Shown here in pieces: positions 12,120 through 22,986 of a stretch of 64,000 bases of DNA. Location: the NCBI GenBank assembly GCA_024516035.1, contig CM044959.1, positions 20,046,525 through 20,110,524 on the forward strand. The letters are read 5' to 3'. Each line of letters opens with the position of its first letter. Position 1 is the first letter of the stretch. The translations under genes and the position numbers were made by a program. The DNA is from Bactericera cockerelli. Taxonomy: Eukaryota > Arthropoda > Insecta > Hemiptera > Triozidae. Under the pieces are notes generated by a model. The model was not told the origin of the DNA, searched no databases, and saw nothing but the letters and a program-made list of their open reading frames with translations.

Positions 12120-12211
12120 ATCAAGCATCAAAATGACATTATAGGCTTGATATGCCAGGATAGCGTAGAGGAGGAACATGACAGAGACGCCTGAGCTACA
12201 GAACAGTTGAC
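12120..12211 (-). pseudogene. Inverted fragment of sugar-porter terminal exon
   Basis: On the minus strand about 80 bp match the TM5 region of exon 4a, including gtctctgtcatgttcctc and atatcaagcctataatgtca. It sits 170 bp upstream of exon 4b in the opposite orientation. Its presence shows that duplication at this locus included inversions. Confidence 0.6.
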
Positions 12212-12382
12212 GGTACTGCATATGTGACACTGGGAACTAAGTTATTTAAGAAGAAAGTACTTTTTAATTAATTATTAAAAAAAAAAACCATAACTTACCA
12301 ACACCCCACATTTTTATCGAGTTATAAAACCGATAATTTTGAAGTACACATTAATCAGTAATACATACTCTCTGTTACACAG

Positions 12383-13539
12383 GTACGCTGTCCACCGTCT
12401 CGCTCTATATCTCGGAAACCAGTGACCCAGGTATCCGTGGCAACGTCGGCAGTGGTGTCATCGTGTTCTGTAACTTGGGCGTTATCGTCATGTTCTTCGC
12501 CTACGCTGTCCTGTCATATCAAGCCTATAATTCTATCTTGATCATGCAGCCTCTCTTCTTTATGGCAGTGTTCTATATAATGCCTGAGTCTCCAGTGTAT
12601 TATCTCAAAAAGAATCAGTTGGAAGCCTGCAGAAAATCTCTGCAATGGCTTAAAGCAACTAAAAATGAAGAAACCCTTAACAGTGAAGTTGAAAAATTAC
12701 GGGCGATGTTTTTCGACCAAGAGTCTGGGCAGGATTTTCGCCCCAGTCTCACCTGGAGGGAAGTCTTCCACACCAAATACTACAGGAAAGCGTTCCTCCT
12801 TGGTATTGTCCTCCAGTCAAGTATTTGCTGTTCTGGCATCATGGTCTTCCAAACATCTCTTTATACCATCGTGAGTCACTGTCTGTATGGGAATCCGCCT
12901 GGAAACTACCCGCTCTATGTATTTCTCTTCAGCACAGTAGCTGGCATCTTCTCCCTCTTCATCATGCACCGCTACTCTCGCAACTTCATCGTCTTTGGGA
13001 CGAGACTTGGTACTGCTGCTTCTCTCTTCCTCTTGGGCATCCTTCTTGTTCTCAAAGACGTCTACAATGTTTATATTCCGCCCAACTATTTCATTGTCTT
13101 GATTGCTCTCTACTATCTTTTCCTTGGATTGGGACTCATGAGTATTGTATTTGTTGTAATGGGTGAGCTATTTAGTGTCGAGTGTCGTGATAAATTCATG
13201 CAACCTCTCCTGCTCCTACATTTCGGCTTATTTACCCTGTATCTCATGATGTATCCCATCACTGTCATTAGGATACAAATCTATTCCTGGGTATTTATAT
13301 TTGCCGTTGTTACACTCCTTCTAACCTTAATACTCATGGTTTTTTTGCCCGAGACAAGCGGAAAAACCGTATCAGAGATTGCTCAGGAGTTGACGGTTGA
13401 CAAGAAAAAAATCTCAAAGAAAGAAGTTGATCAACCGGTGAATAATGCGATCGAGATGGTTCGGTCGAAGTTCATCTTTTTATCTTCTTCTGAAAAGTCA
13501 CGTTATTCAAAAAGAAGGCCTTTGAAACCATATCAATAA
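12383..13539 (+). CDS. Sugar porter alternative terminal exon 4b
   Basis: A second intact copy of the terminal exon, with acceptor ctgttacacag at 12372-12382 and the same phase. It encodes 384 residues (TLSTVSLYISE, PESPVYYLKK, LPETSGKTVSEIAQEL) with a C-terminal tail about 30 residues longer and more basic than 4a. No copies of exons 1-3 lie between 10647 and 12383, so it is either an alternative last exon of the same gene (predicted 505-aa isoform B) or a partial gene duplicate. The open frame over 1157 bp and the conserved acceptor favour use. An AATAAA overlaps the TAA stop (13535-13540), too close to be a normal poly(A) signal for that stop. Confidence 0.8.
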
Positions 13540-13682
13540 AATTAGGCATGGTGGTGATAATATACCTACTATAAACATGAATACTGAATAGATATGTGCA
13601 ATAATTCTACGCTAGGTAGCAAAGTCACTATTAAATCTATTCTTAGAATTTGCAGATGTTGAGTTACATGAATTATCTATAT

Positions 13683-14130
13683 ACAGGGTCTTCATAAAGT
13701 CTCACCCAGGCCTAGGTTTCTCGAAAACGACTCAGAATATCAAAAAACGCAAAAACCCGTATTCCTTTATATTTAGGAGGATTGATTTTCAGCCAAATTT
13801 TTTTTGCCTACACGGCCCCAGTCAGGCTGGGCATGGACCAACTTTAAAATCTTAAATAGAATGGTATGTCTTGTGGCATATTGTTTTAAAGGTCTTATTG
13901 AGAGAAGTTCATTACAATAAATTTCAGTGTGCTACGACTTACCGTTCTCGAGATACAGGGTCGGACGTCCTGCGTAATATCCATACATTTTGACCTATAA
14001 CTCGTTAACCGTAAATTATGGAGAAATTTTTTCTCGTTAATAATAACTCCTTATGACAAGACCTTTCGAACAAGTTATAACTCGACATACTCTGTTGATG
14101 TTAGTTTCTGGTCGGTTTCGTCAGATGTTA
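13683..14130. repeat. Partial CAGGGT-bounded repeat
   Basis: Starts TATATACAGGGTCTTCATAAAG, and a second ATACAGGGTCGGACGTCC lies at 13957. The termini resemble the foldback elements at 8168 and 45024, but no matching inverse end was found, so it is probably a broken copy. Confidence 0.4.
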
Positions 14131-14139
14131 GGGCGTACT

Positions 14140-15370
14140 AAGAACAGATTTTTTTTTAAGGAAACAGGGGTTCTCAACTTATGGCCAAAAATTAACATTT
14201 ATTGATAATCAACGCAGATCCTAAACGGCTGGGCCGATTGACTTGAAATTTTGCAGGAAGCTTCCCCTTATGATGTAGGGGCGTATTAAGAACGGATTTT
14301 TTGAAGGAAACAGGGGTTCTCAACTTATGGCCAAAAATTAACATTTATTGATAATCAACGCAGATCCTAAACGGCTGGGCCGATTGACTTGAAATTTTGC
14401 AGGAAGCTTCCCCTTATGATGTTAGGGCGTACTAAGAACAGATTTTTTTTTTAAGGAAACAGGCGTTCTCAACTTATGGCCAAAAATTAACATTTATTGA
14501 TAATCAACGCAGATCCTAAACGGCTGGGCCGATTGACTTGAAATTTTGCAGGAAGCTTCCCCTTATGATGTAGGGGCGTATTAAGAACGGATTTTTTTAA
14601 GGAAACAGGGGTTCTCAACTTATGGCCAAAAATTAACATTTATTGATAATCAACGCAGATCCTAAACGGCTGGGCCGATTGACTTGAAATTTTGCAGGAA
14701 GCTTCCCCTTATGATGTTAGGGCGTACTAAGAACATATTTTTTTTTAAGTAAACAGGGGTTCTCAACTTATGGCCAAAAATTAACATTTATTGATAATCA
14801 ACGCAGATCCTAAACGGCTGGGCCGATTGACTTAAAATTTTGCAGGAAGCTTCCCCTTATGATGTTAGGGCGTACTAAGAACAGATTTTTTTTTTAAGGA
14901 AACAGGGGTTCTCAACTTATGGCCAAAAATTAACATTTATTGATAATCAACGCAGATCCTAAACGGCTGGGCCGATTGACTTGAAATTTTGCAGGAAGCT
15001 TCCCCTTATGATGTAGAGGCGTATTAAGAACGGATTTTTTGAAGGAAACAGGGGTTCTCAACTTATGGCCAAAAATTAACATTTATTGATAATCAACGCA
15101 GATCCTAAACGGCTGGGCCGATTGACTTGAAATTTTGCAGGAAGCTTCCCCTTATGATGTAGGGGCGTATTAAGAACGGATTTTTTTAAGGAAACAGGGG
15201 TTCTCAACTTATGGCCAAAAATTAACATTTATTGATAATCAACGCAGATCCTAAACGGCTGGGCCGATTGACTTGAAATTTTGCAGGAAGCTTCCCCTTA
15301 TGATGTTAGGGCGTACTAAGAACAGATTTTTTTTTAAGGAAACAGGCGTTCTCAACTTATGGTCAAAATT
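14140..15370 (+). repeat. ~146-bp tandem repeat array, ~8 copies, inside Helitron relic
   Basis: The monomer contains TTCTCAACTTATGGCCAAAA, CTAAACGGCTGGGCCGATTG and GCAGGAAGCTTCCCCTTATG. TTCTCAACTTATGG recurs about every 146 bp from 14173 to 15350. Neighbouring copies are nearly identical, and two alternating end types (GTTAGGGCGTACTAAGAACA versus GTAGGGGCGTATTAAGAACG) suggest expansion as dimers. Degenerate copies continue to ~15650, directly abutting the helicase-coding relic. Confidence 0.9.
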
Positions 15371-17355
15371 AGTCATTTTTAGAGTGTTGTCAGATTCTCA
15401 AAAGGGTTGAGCTGAATGACTTGAAATTAGGCAGAAAACTTCTTTCAGTGATGAAGAAGCTTACTATGAAAGGATTTTTCAAAGATAACAGGGGTCCTCA
15501 ACTTATGGACAAAAGTAGACATTTTAGCGTCTTGCAAGATTGAGAAACGGTTGAGCCGAATGACTTGAAATTTGGCAGACAGCTTTTTTTGTGATGTAGG
15601 GGAATAATAAGAAACAAATTTTAAAAGAAAATAGGGGTTCTCAACTTATGGTCAAGCTGGATGGCGCATACTATGTTTTTCGACTCATGAAAGATACTCT
15701 CCTGTCATACATTTGGCCGTCCACTTTGAAAATGGACAAAGGGTAGTTTTTACAACCGAAAATGTCCAACAGAGAATTGACAACCCTCCTAAAACAACAT
15801 TAATGGCGTTTTTCCAACTATGCAACCAGGATGAATTTGCAAAGACTCTCTTTTAGTACCAGCATTTTATGTGTGGAAAAACAACATGTTCCAAAGAAGG
15901 AAAAAAATATCAATTGTTCCAGGACATCCGGGTGTAAAAAAAGACCACGTTCTAGGTAAAATTTATACCGTTCATCCGAATGACTCAGAATGTTTCTACC
16001 TACGATTACTTCTACATAAAGTGCGAGGACCTACTTCATTCAGAAGCCTCAAAATGGTAGGCGGCATTGAATACCCTACGTTCCATGCTGCATGCCTAGC
16101 CATGGGTTTGTTACTTGATGATGCGCAAGCAATGTGAACATTATTACCAACAGAACTTATTTGGCAGAAATTTCATACAACACGTTTCAAATGAGGTCTT
16201 TCGTCTCTGAAAAAGTGCTATTACTCAATAGTGAACAGAGATACGTGTATGAAACTGTACTTCAGAGCGTCACTTCATCTCCTGATTCTGTAGGTAATAA
16301 TTTGTTCTTCCTGGATGCTCCAGGTGGAACTGGAAAAACATTCTTAATAAACCTTTTGTTAGCTACAATACGCAAAGATGGAAATATTGCCATTGCTGTT
16401 GCATCGTCCGGTATTGCCGCCACACTGATAGAAGGAGGCCGCACTGTTCATTCTGCTTTGAAATTGCCGCTCAATTTAAAATCTGTAGATACACCAAGCT
16501 GTACTATTGGAAAGCAAAGTGATATGTCCAAAGTCCTCAGGGATTTCAAGTTGATCGTATATGATGAATGTACAATGACTCATAAAACTGGCTTAGAGAC
16601 ACTGGACCGTACTCTACAAGACATTCGTGGTGTTAAAAATCTTATGAGTGGTAAAACTGTGCTACTGTCTGGAGATTTTAGACAAACTTTACCCGTTGTT
16701 CCACGTGGAACAAGAGCTGACGAAGTGAAGGCATGTTTAAAATCATCCATTTTGTGGCCACAGATAACTGTTTTTTCTTTAAAGTTGAACATGCGTGTAC
16801 ACCTTCACGCTGATCAAAATGCAGAAGTTTTTTCGAAGCTTTTGCTTCGGATAGGTGATGGACAGTTACCTGAACAAAATGAAAAATTGTATTTCCTACC
16901 GAACACTGTCAGTTATTAGTCGATTACAACACCTTCCTAGACACTATCTACCCCAATCTAGATAACCCAAGTGTTGTTGTCCCTGTTTGGCTAAAGATAA
17001 GGGCCATACTTGGCCATAACACCAAAGAATGATAATGCTCGGGAAATTAATAATGACTTATTAAAAAGAATGCCTTCTGAACTATCAACTTACGAATCCG
17101 TAGACACTGTTGTGGAAGAGGAAGAAGCCATCCATTACCCAACCGAATTTCTTAATACACTAAATCCTCCTGGCTTGCCACCCCATCGGCTATGCCTTAA
17201 GGTTGGAGCACCAATAATATTACTAAGAAATCTGAGACTCCCGAAATTGTGTAACGGCACGCGGCTTCAAATTACATCCTTAATAAAAAAAAAACATTAT
17301 CGAGGCAGTTATATTCACAGGGGCTGGTGCAGGTGAAACGGTATATGTACACAGG

Positions 17356-17467
17356 ATTTTTTTTGTCGGCGCGGGGGTTCGAACCCGGGACCTTCCGCAT
17401 CGTAAGCGAGTGCTTAACCACTGAGCTATTTGTGTGCTCATTTAATCTGTTCATTAGCAACTATGCA
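17356..17467 (-). mobile_element. tRNA-derived SINE (tRNA-Arg-like head)
   Basis: The minus strand reads TAGCTCAGTGGTTAAGCACTCGC, a loop TTACGAT (anticodon ACG), then GGTCCCGGGTTCGAACCCCCG (box B). A T run lies at the lower-coordinate end. It interrupts the Helitron helicase frame, and the acceptor stem does not pair, so it is not a tRNA gene. Confidence 0.6.
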
Positions 17468-17477
17468 CTTGGGTTCT

Positions 17478-17668
17478 TTTTTTTTTAATGGAAGGCAGGA
17501 AAAAATCTTTCAAAGACACCCAGATCCTGCCTGGGTGTGGGATTTCCACCCACTAAAAACCCACCTTCTCTAAAAGCTAACCGGACTTGGAACCGAAAAA
17601 TATCATTACTTCAAGTGCGGTGCTGTAGGGCACCTACTAATTTCGTTGTAGTGCCCTCCCATCTCTCT
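17478..17668 (-). mobile_element. 191-bp retroposon with target duplication
   Basis: Flanked by CTTGGGTTCT at 17468-17477 and 17669-17678. The T run at its left end is a poly(A) tail in minus orientation. It is inserted next to the tRNA-like SINE inside the Helitron relic. Family unknown. Confidence 0.65.
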
Positions 17669-17984
17669 CTTGGGTTCTAATGTGATTTCCGACTACCACT
17701 TTAATTTCAAAATAGTTCAATTCCCCAGAAAACTATGTTTTGCCATGACGATAAATAAGGCACAGGGGCAAACTCTCGAGCTAGCTGGAATTGACCTTAG
17801 AACGATTGCTTCTCCCACGGTCAGTTCTATGTTGCTTTTTCAAGAGTAAGGTCTGCCAAGTCCCTCATTGTGTTACAGCCAGATGGTATAACAAAGAACC
17901 TGGTGTATAAAGAAGTGCTTCAATAACCATAAAACTTATGCAGCGGCGGTGGCCATGCCTTAACTAAAATGTGGCCATGCCTTG

Positions 17985-18012
17985 GCCACGCGAAGCGGGC
18001 GTAGCCCGCTAG
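17985..18012 (+). mobile_element. Helitron 3' terminus
   Basis: Hairpin GCGGGC-GTA-GCCCGC (17995-18009) followed directly by the terminal CTAG (18009-18012) with T as the next base, the standard end of a Helitron inserted between A and T. The matching 5' TC end was not located. Confidence 0.8.
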
Positions 18013-19526
18013 TATATTTATATAAATACATTGAGATTATTTTTTTGCCATCTTTTTAACATGGGAGATTATTAAAATATTTATCTGTCGGGACAAAATT
18101 CATACATAGACATAGGGTATTTTTTCTAGTTGCTCCATAGGATTTTATATGGGATTTTGATACATGGCTGGCTTATCCTCCGATAAAAGTAATAGTTGTT
18201 TCTTATGTAATTTTTAAGAAAAAATCCGATTGATCGGACTTATGAATGGTTTATGGTTATGGAATCAACCAGATAACAAACAAGATAATTGCGAATATTT
18301 ATCTAAAATATATAAATAAATAAAAAATCACAAAGTAAAAATTAAGTTGCGAAAAAATGGTAGGCAACGTCAATACTACTTCTTACTTCTTACATCAATA
18401 GAAAATAAAAACTCATGTCAGTAAAAATCTACATATTTTCATTTTTTATTGACTATATTAATAAAATACTTCATTTCTTAATAATAAATTATTAAATTTA
18501 CTATGTGTATGAATTATAAAACATCTATCACTCTAATTTCAATCTATCAGCAACAAAGGTAGGTAAGAAATGGTTAAGTTAGGATATGTTAAGAATTATT
18601 ATAATTCAGGTTATTTTCATTGGAATACCTACCTATTATCTGAAACTCCATGGATGACTAATTAGTCCTTCAGTGTCCTTCCTTACTTAAACTTTAATCA
18701 CCAGATCTAAAGATCTTCAACACATCTTTATACCTAAACTAAGGGTAGACTGTAGACCAATAAATAACCCTCGAAACAATTATTTACTTATAAAAAATAA
18801 TACTCATGTTTAATTTGTATGAGCGCCCAATTACTTGAGTAAGTATGCAATGTGCAATTAATAAAGTCTTATAAAATATATCCTATCCTGTCATGATGTT
18901 TTATTTTTATTATCCAACGAATTCTTTTGGTTGATCTTGACATCAACGATTATTTTTGTATATTTCAGTAGTTGTCTAGTAATTTTAATAAAAAAATGTA
19001 TTGAATGATCAAAATTTTTTTTTTTTTTTTTTTCTGTTAAATTAAACTCTGCAGTCCACTAAAAGTCCATCCATAAACATAGAACAAAGTAATTATTGTA
19101 AAAAAACTCACCTACCAATTGTTTTAAAGTATTAATTTTTATCACTAACCTATATTATCAATTTACTTATTTTTAATTATTTTATAATATGTTTACAATT
19201 GATCCCTTAATTAATTAGAAGTTATATAAAAAGTTTGGTTCATTCGCGAACAATTCTTATGCTTTCTTACCTACATGTATAATAATTGTATACAATTATA
19301 CATAGAAGGGGAGAGCGAGGTTCGAAGGAAGAAGTATAGACAGAGGAAAGGTTAAAAATATCTTCTCAGTTATTATGTGGCAATTCATTTAAATATACAT
19401 GATATCAGCACTTTTATACATTTTGAGTAGTATAACATGGGAAATAATGATCTTATGAGGCACGTTATACCTACATGGGCACATGAAAAAAAAGAACATA
19501 AACTCATATTAATATGAAGAAATATG

Positions 19527-19558
<32 letters not shown>

Positions 19559-22472
19559 AATATATAGGTAAACTATCATATTTTGAGTAATCTTTCCTTA
19601 AAATTCGTTAGGTACATTAAATTTAAATACAAGTGTAGGTATTTAAATTTAATAAAAAATGATCAATAAAATGCACTTTCCATTCATAATGAATTAATGA
19701 CTAATGTGCACAGGCACACTGTATGTTTCTTACTAAGTCCATAAATTATTGAATATTTTTGTATAAGATAGAGTAAAGATCTGAACGTAAGGTACAGAGT
19801 ATGAAGTTTTACGTTTCTGTCAAATGTAGAGAGATTATCAATTTTGTTTAAACGCAAAAGTCTACAAGCAATAATAATATGGAGCTAGTGAAGATATTAT
19901 AATATACCAAACATAACTACATATAAGTATCATGTAAATTCGTAAGCATCCCCAATGTATAACAACTTTATTTCAAGTATACATTTCTATAGTTTTGGGA
20001 TGGTCATTAGATTTACAACTACAAAATAATAACAGCACTCTTCGGAATATTTTTTTCAATAACTGTATGTGCTTCTTAAAAGGGAAACATTGACAATTTT
20101 GTTCTACAAGAAATTGATCCTATGTTTCGTTTGAAATTTCACAGAGGCTATTAACTATATTTACTACAAATAGAGGCGAAAATTTGTATGCTAAAGCTAC
20201 TTACTTTTTTGTCTCAAAATATAATTTATAGTTAGTTAGGTATATTTATGAATAATTATTTAACTTGATATGTTGCAAAGAAGAGGGTTAAATAAAGAGT
20301 ACACACTAAACCAATTTTTGTGGTCCACAATTCATTTTAATCGCTGTATCCAGCAGTTCAGTAAAGAATCAAATTGTTATTCTGTTACATATTTAGAGAA
20401 AACGAGCTTTTAAATTCCAATCTCGCTGAAAGAAATGTTCTCACATTAACGGACGGAATATCAGCAGAACTTTGACTAAAACCATAATAATTATGTAAAG
20501 GAAGACATAACAACAAGTTTAGATGAATTTAACTTGTAAGAAGAAATACTCAAGTACCAAGTAATTCATTGATTTAGTTTTTGAACAAGTTCTGTATTTT
20601 GTCCTGGTAGATATCAATTTGTAAAATCTCAAATCACTAGGTATAATAAATCAAAACTGTACGAGAAAATGTTCCTGAAAAATCTCTACAAAATCACAAT
20701 ATGAAATTGCTCGAATTTTTTTGTTTTTCTTTTTTTTCAAGTTTGAGATTTCAAGTAAGTACCTATACTTATTATGTATGTACAATTGTACATCATTTTC
20801 TTTCTCAAAAGTTCTTAAATCTGAAAGTCACTATAATTTCTGAAAAATTTCTTACAACCTATTTTATTGAAATAATTACCAAATGAACTAATTTACATAC
20901 CTAATCTTCTGATAATGAGAAATTTAAAATCTTTTTTGAACAATTTTTACAAGCTGATAAAAATACTTCTGGAATTACAGAAGAACAATTTATGATGTAG
21001 GTACCTGTCATATTATCCATGAAAATAAAGTAATATAATTTTAAGAATTGATAGAACTTCAATTATTTCTGATAATATCATTATACCCGTAGGTACATAA
21101 TATTTCATTAATAATTACTATTATAAGGATGATAATATTTCATTTTTTCAGAACTGTGCACACTGTGCAGTCATTTTTAATGTTTTGTGGAAAAATTGTT
21201 GATGTATAATCATATAAAGTTAATGTAAATTAATTTGATTTATTTTTAACCAAACTTCCCGTTTTTTCTACAGTCTTTCAAAGACGGGTATACCATTCTG
21301 TTTTATCATTATTTTAATTTGTCTAAAACTATATCATTTAATATTATAAACAATATAAAATTGACAGTCTCTACATAGAAAATGGATACATTAAAGAGAG
21401 TTTAGAATAAGAGTGAATGAGAAGAAGTTAAATATACATTTTTACAAAGATCACAGCAACCATTGTCCAATAGTGGTGAGAAACTTTCGGGTCCCTTTCT
21501 TTTATTTTAAGTCCTGGTGTTGAACATTTCGAGTTCAAGTAGTATGAAAAAGGCATGATGTGTCGTTCCATTTAGCGAGAAACCAAGCTCCCTAAAGATC
21601 TTGTGTAAAAAATGAGAAATTACATTCTCACCCAACATCATTTGCTTCAACAGTTTTTACCCAACGTCTAGGGAGCTTATTTTCTCACTAAAAGGCACGA
21701 CTCAAGTCTTTTCTGTTGCACTGCACAAATTGACTCAACAACTTTGATGAAAAATTTTTTTTTAGTTATCACATTTGTGCAAATCACTTTCGTGATATCA
21801 CAACTATTCAAACGCGCTTTACTAAATCCACGCTGCCACCGGGACTTGAACCACCGACCTCCAAGTTACAAACCCGCCGCTTTATCGATCAAGCTACAAA
21901 CTACTGAGGTGATCATAATATTATACCCATGATGTATACCTACTCAGAAGCGACAGTAGCTATAAAAAGAATACCTACTTATGAACATTTGCCAGCCACA
22001 TTACACCGGTGCAAGCTGATTGAATCAGAGAATCGATTGAAAGTGAAATAATTTTGTATATACCTACCTATTTGAAAAAGTTCGATTTTAAAGTTTTAAA
22101 TTTGACTTACATTCACCAAATCAATGAGAGTACGTATGTTAAGGTAACTGTACGGATCTCAGAGCATGATACGTATAGATACCTTAACCAAAAGAGACCC
22201 AAAGTTCAATACCACAATAAGATGAACTCTGACACCCATGATATCACCAAAAGCAGTTTATAACCCGTAGTAAGACATGCAGAGCCAAAGTTAGAGCGAT
22301 TAAACAAGTTGTTACAGTGTTTTGGTATGATTACTTGTCTAACCTCGACACTCACGATAATCTAAATTATTAGGCATATAATCAACTTACTGTGAGGCTC
22401 ACAGGTACTTGATGCTCTCAAGGCTCTACTCGCAAAGGCCCTTGAAAAACAAGTCTTTCAAAAGAAGCCTAA
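18013..22472. other. AT-rich intergenic, no gene seen
   Basis: Contains long A/T runs (19016-19032, 19526-19556) and one tRNA-like SINE head (21812-21910). No exon with coding potential was found on either strand. Confidence 0.5.
21812..21915 (-). mobile_element. tRNA-Thr-derived SINE
   Basis: The minus strand reads TCAGTAGTTTGTAGCTTGATCGATAAAGCGGCGGGTTTGTAAC, then GGAGGTCGGTGGTTCAAGTC, like tRNA-Thr (anticodon TGT). It continues into TTTAGTAAAGCGCGTTTG, a tail shared with the copies at 33519 and 50658. Confidence 0.65.
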
Positions 22473-22634
22473 CCTCTTCGCGCCCAATGTCCTCGTAAGA
22501 GGACATTTATTTTATAGTCTTAAGTGCCCAAGTTAAAATTTTATACTACCAAGTAGTATAAAATGTTTGTCCTCGGGTGAGGACACCGGTCACTTTGTAC
22601 TACAAAACAAAAAATGGTGTTGGGCGCGATGAGG
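22473..22634 (+). mobile_element. 162-bp MITE copy 1
   Basis: Termini CCTCTTCGCGCCCAA and TTGGGCGCGATGAGG are inverted, with a CTAA duplication at 22469-22472 and 22635-22638. Inner hairpins TGTCCTCGTAAGAGGACA and TGTCCTCGGGTGAGGACA are visible. The 4-bp TTAA-like duplication and CC start suggest a piggyBac-derived MITE (inference). Confidence 0.85.
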
Positions 22635-22731
22635 CTAAATGAGGCCGCGAAAGATCAGTAAGGCCCGAGCCTCAGAGCCAGCGGTTCCTGGTGACGGCAT
22701 TCCCGAGGCGGCGGCCCCACATGAGGTGATA

Positions 22732-22986
22732 TCATACCATGGTGCCCTGCAGGTGCTCATTGGGGTCCGACCCCGGGCCGGCTGACGTGGTGCGGCCGGA
22801 AGAAGGGCCAGGGGCGTGGTGCAGGGGCGGGGGAGGTTGGGGGGCCTGAGGCGCGACGACCAGGCCTGTGTTGGAGGCTATGGAGGGGGAGGAGACTTCC
22901 TCGGGAGGCGTGACTTCGAGGCCTATGCTCCCGTTCAGCGCGATCTTGATACTGCTGCTCGTCTCCGGGTATAGTGGCGGCATGCA
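22732..22986 (-). CDS. Slo2: Slo2 last coding exon
   Basis: 84 codons plus TGA; acceptor preceded by a long pyrimidine tract (tccccctccccccccag). It encodes [20 protein letters not shown] and [13 protein letters not shown], ending NEHLQGTMV. Another open frame over the same DNA exists, but only this one fits the incoming phase and the composition of the family tail. The exon is bracketed by two inverted 162-bp MITEs. Confidence 0.85.
   Translation of the reverse strand, partial: CMPPLYPETSSSIKIALNGSIGLEVTPPEEVSSPSIASNTGLVVAPQAPQPPPPLHHAPGPSSGRTTSAGPGSDPNEHLQGTMV

Larger units (their letters stand above)
15655..17925 (+). pseudogene. Helitron Pif1-like helicase, broken
   Basis: C-terminal half of a Helitron RepHel protein, which would unwind DNA during rolling-circle transposition. 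Blocks in order: NGQRVVFTTENVQQRIDNPP upstream; FYVWKNNMFQRRKK and HPGVKKDHVLGKIYTVHPND (15871-16137); and a helicase block (16134-16919) with Walker A DAPGGTGKTF, Walker B LIVYDECTM and GDFRQTLPV. Then a block with PPHRLCLKVGAPIILLRNL (17010-17336) and finally FAMTINKAQGQTLELAG near 17740. At least four frameshifts or stops and two retroposon insertions interrupt it. The Rep nuclease domain was not found. The relic is dead. Confidence 0.88.

Noticed and set aside
12383..13539. Second terminal exon as a processed pseudogene
   Set aside because: It has an intact acceptor at the exact exon border with upstream intron sequence, lacks exons 1-3 and a poly(A) tract, and stays open.
14140..15370. 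Regular repeats resembling a CRISPR array
   Set aside because: Monomers are contiguous ~146-bp tandem copies without unique spacers, in a eukaryotic Helitron.
17356..17467. Possible functional tRNA-Arg gene
   Set aside because: Acceptor stem does not pair and a poly(A)-like tail adjoins it; better read as a SINE head.
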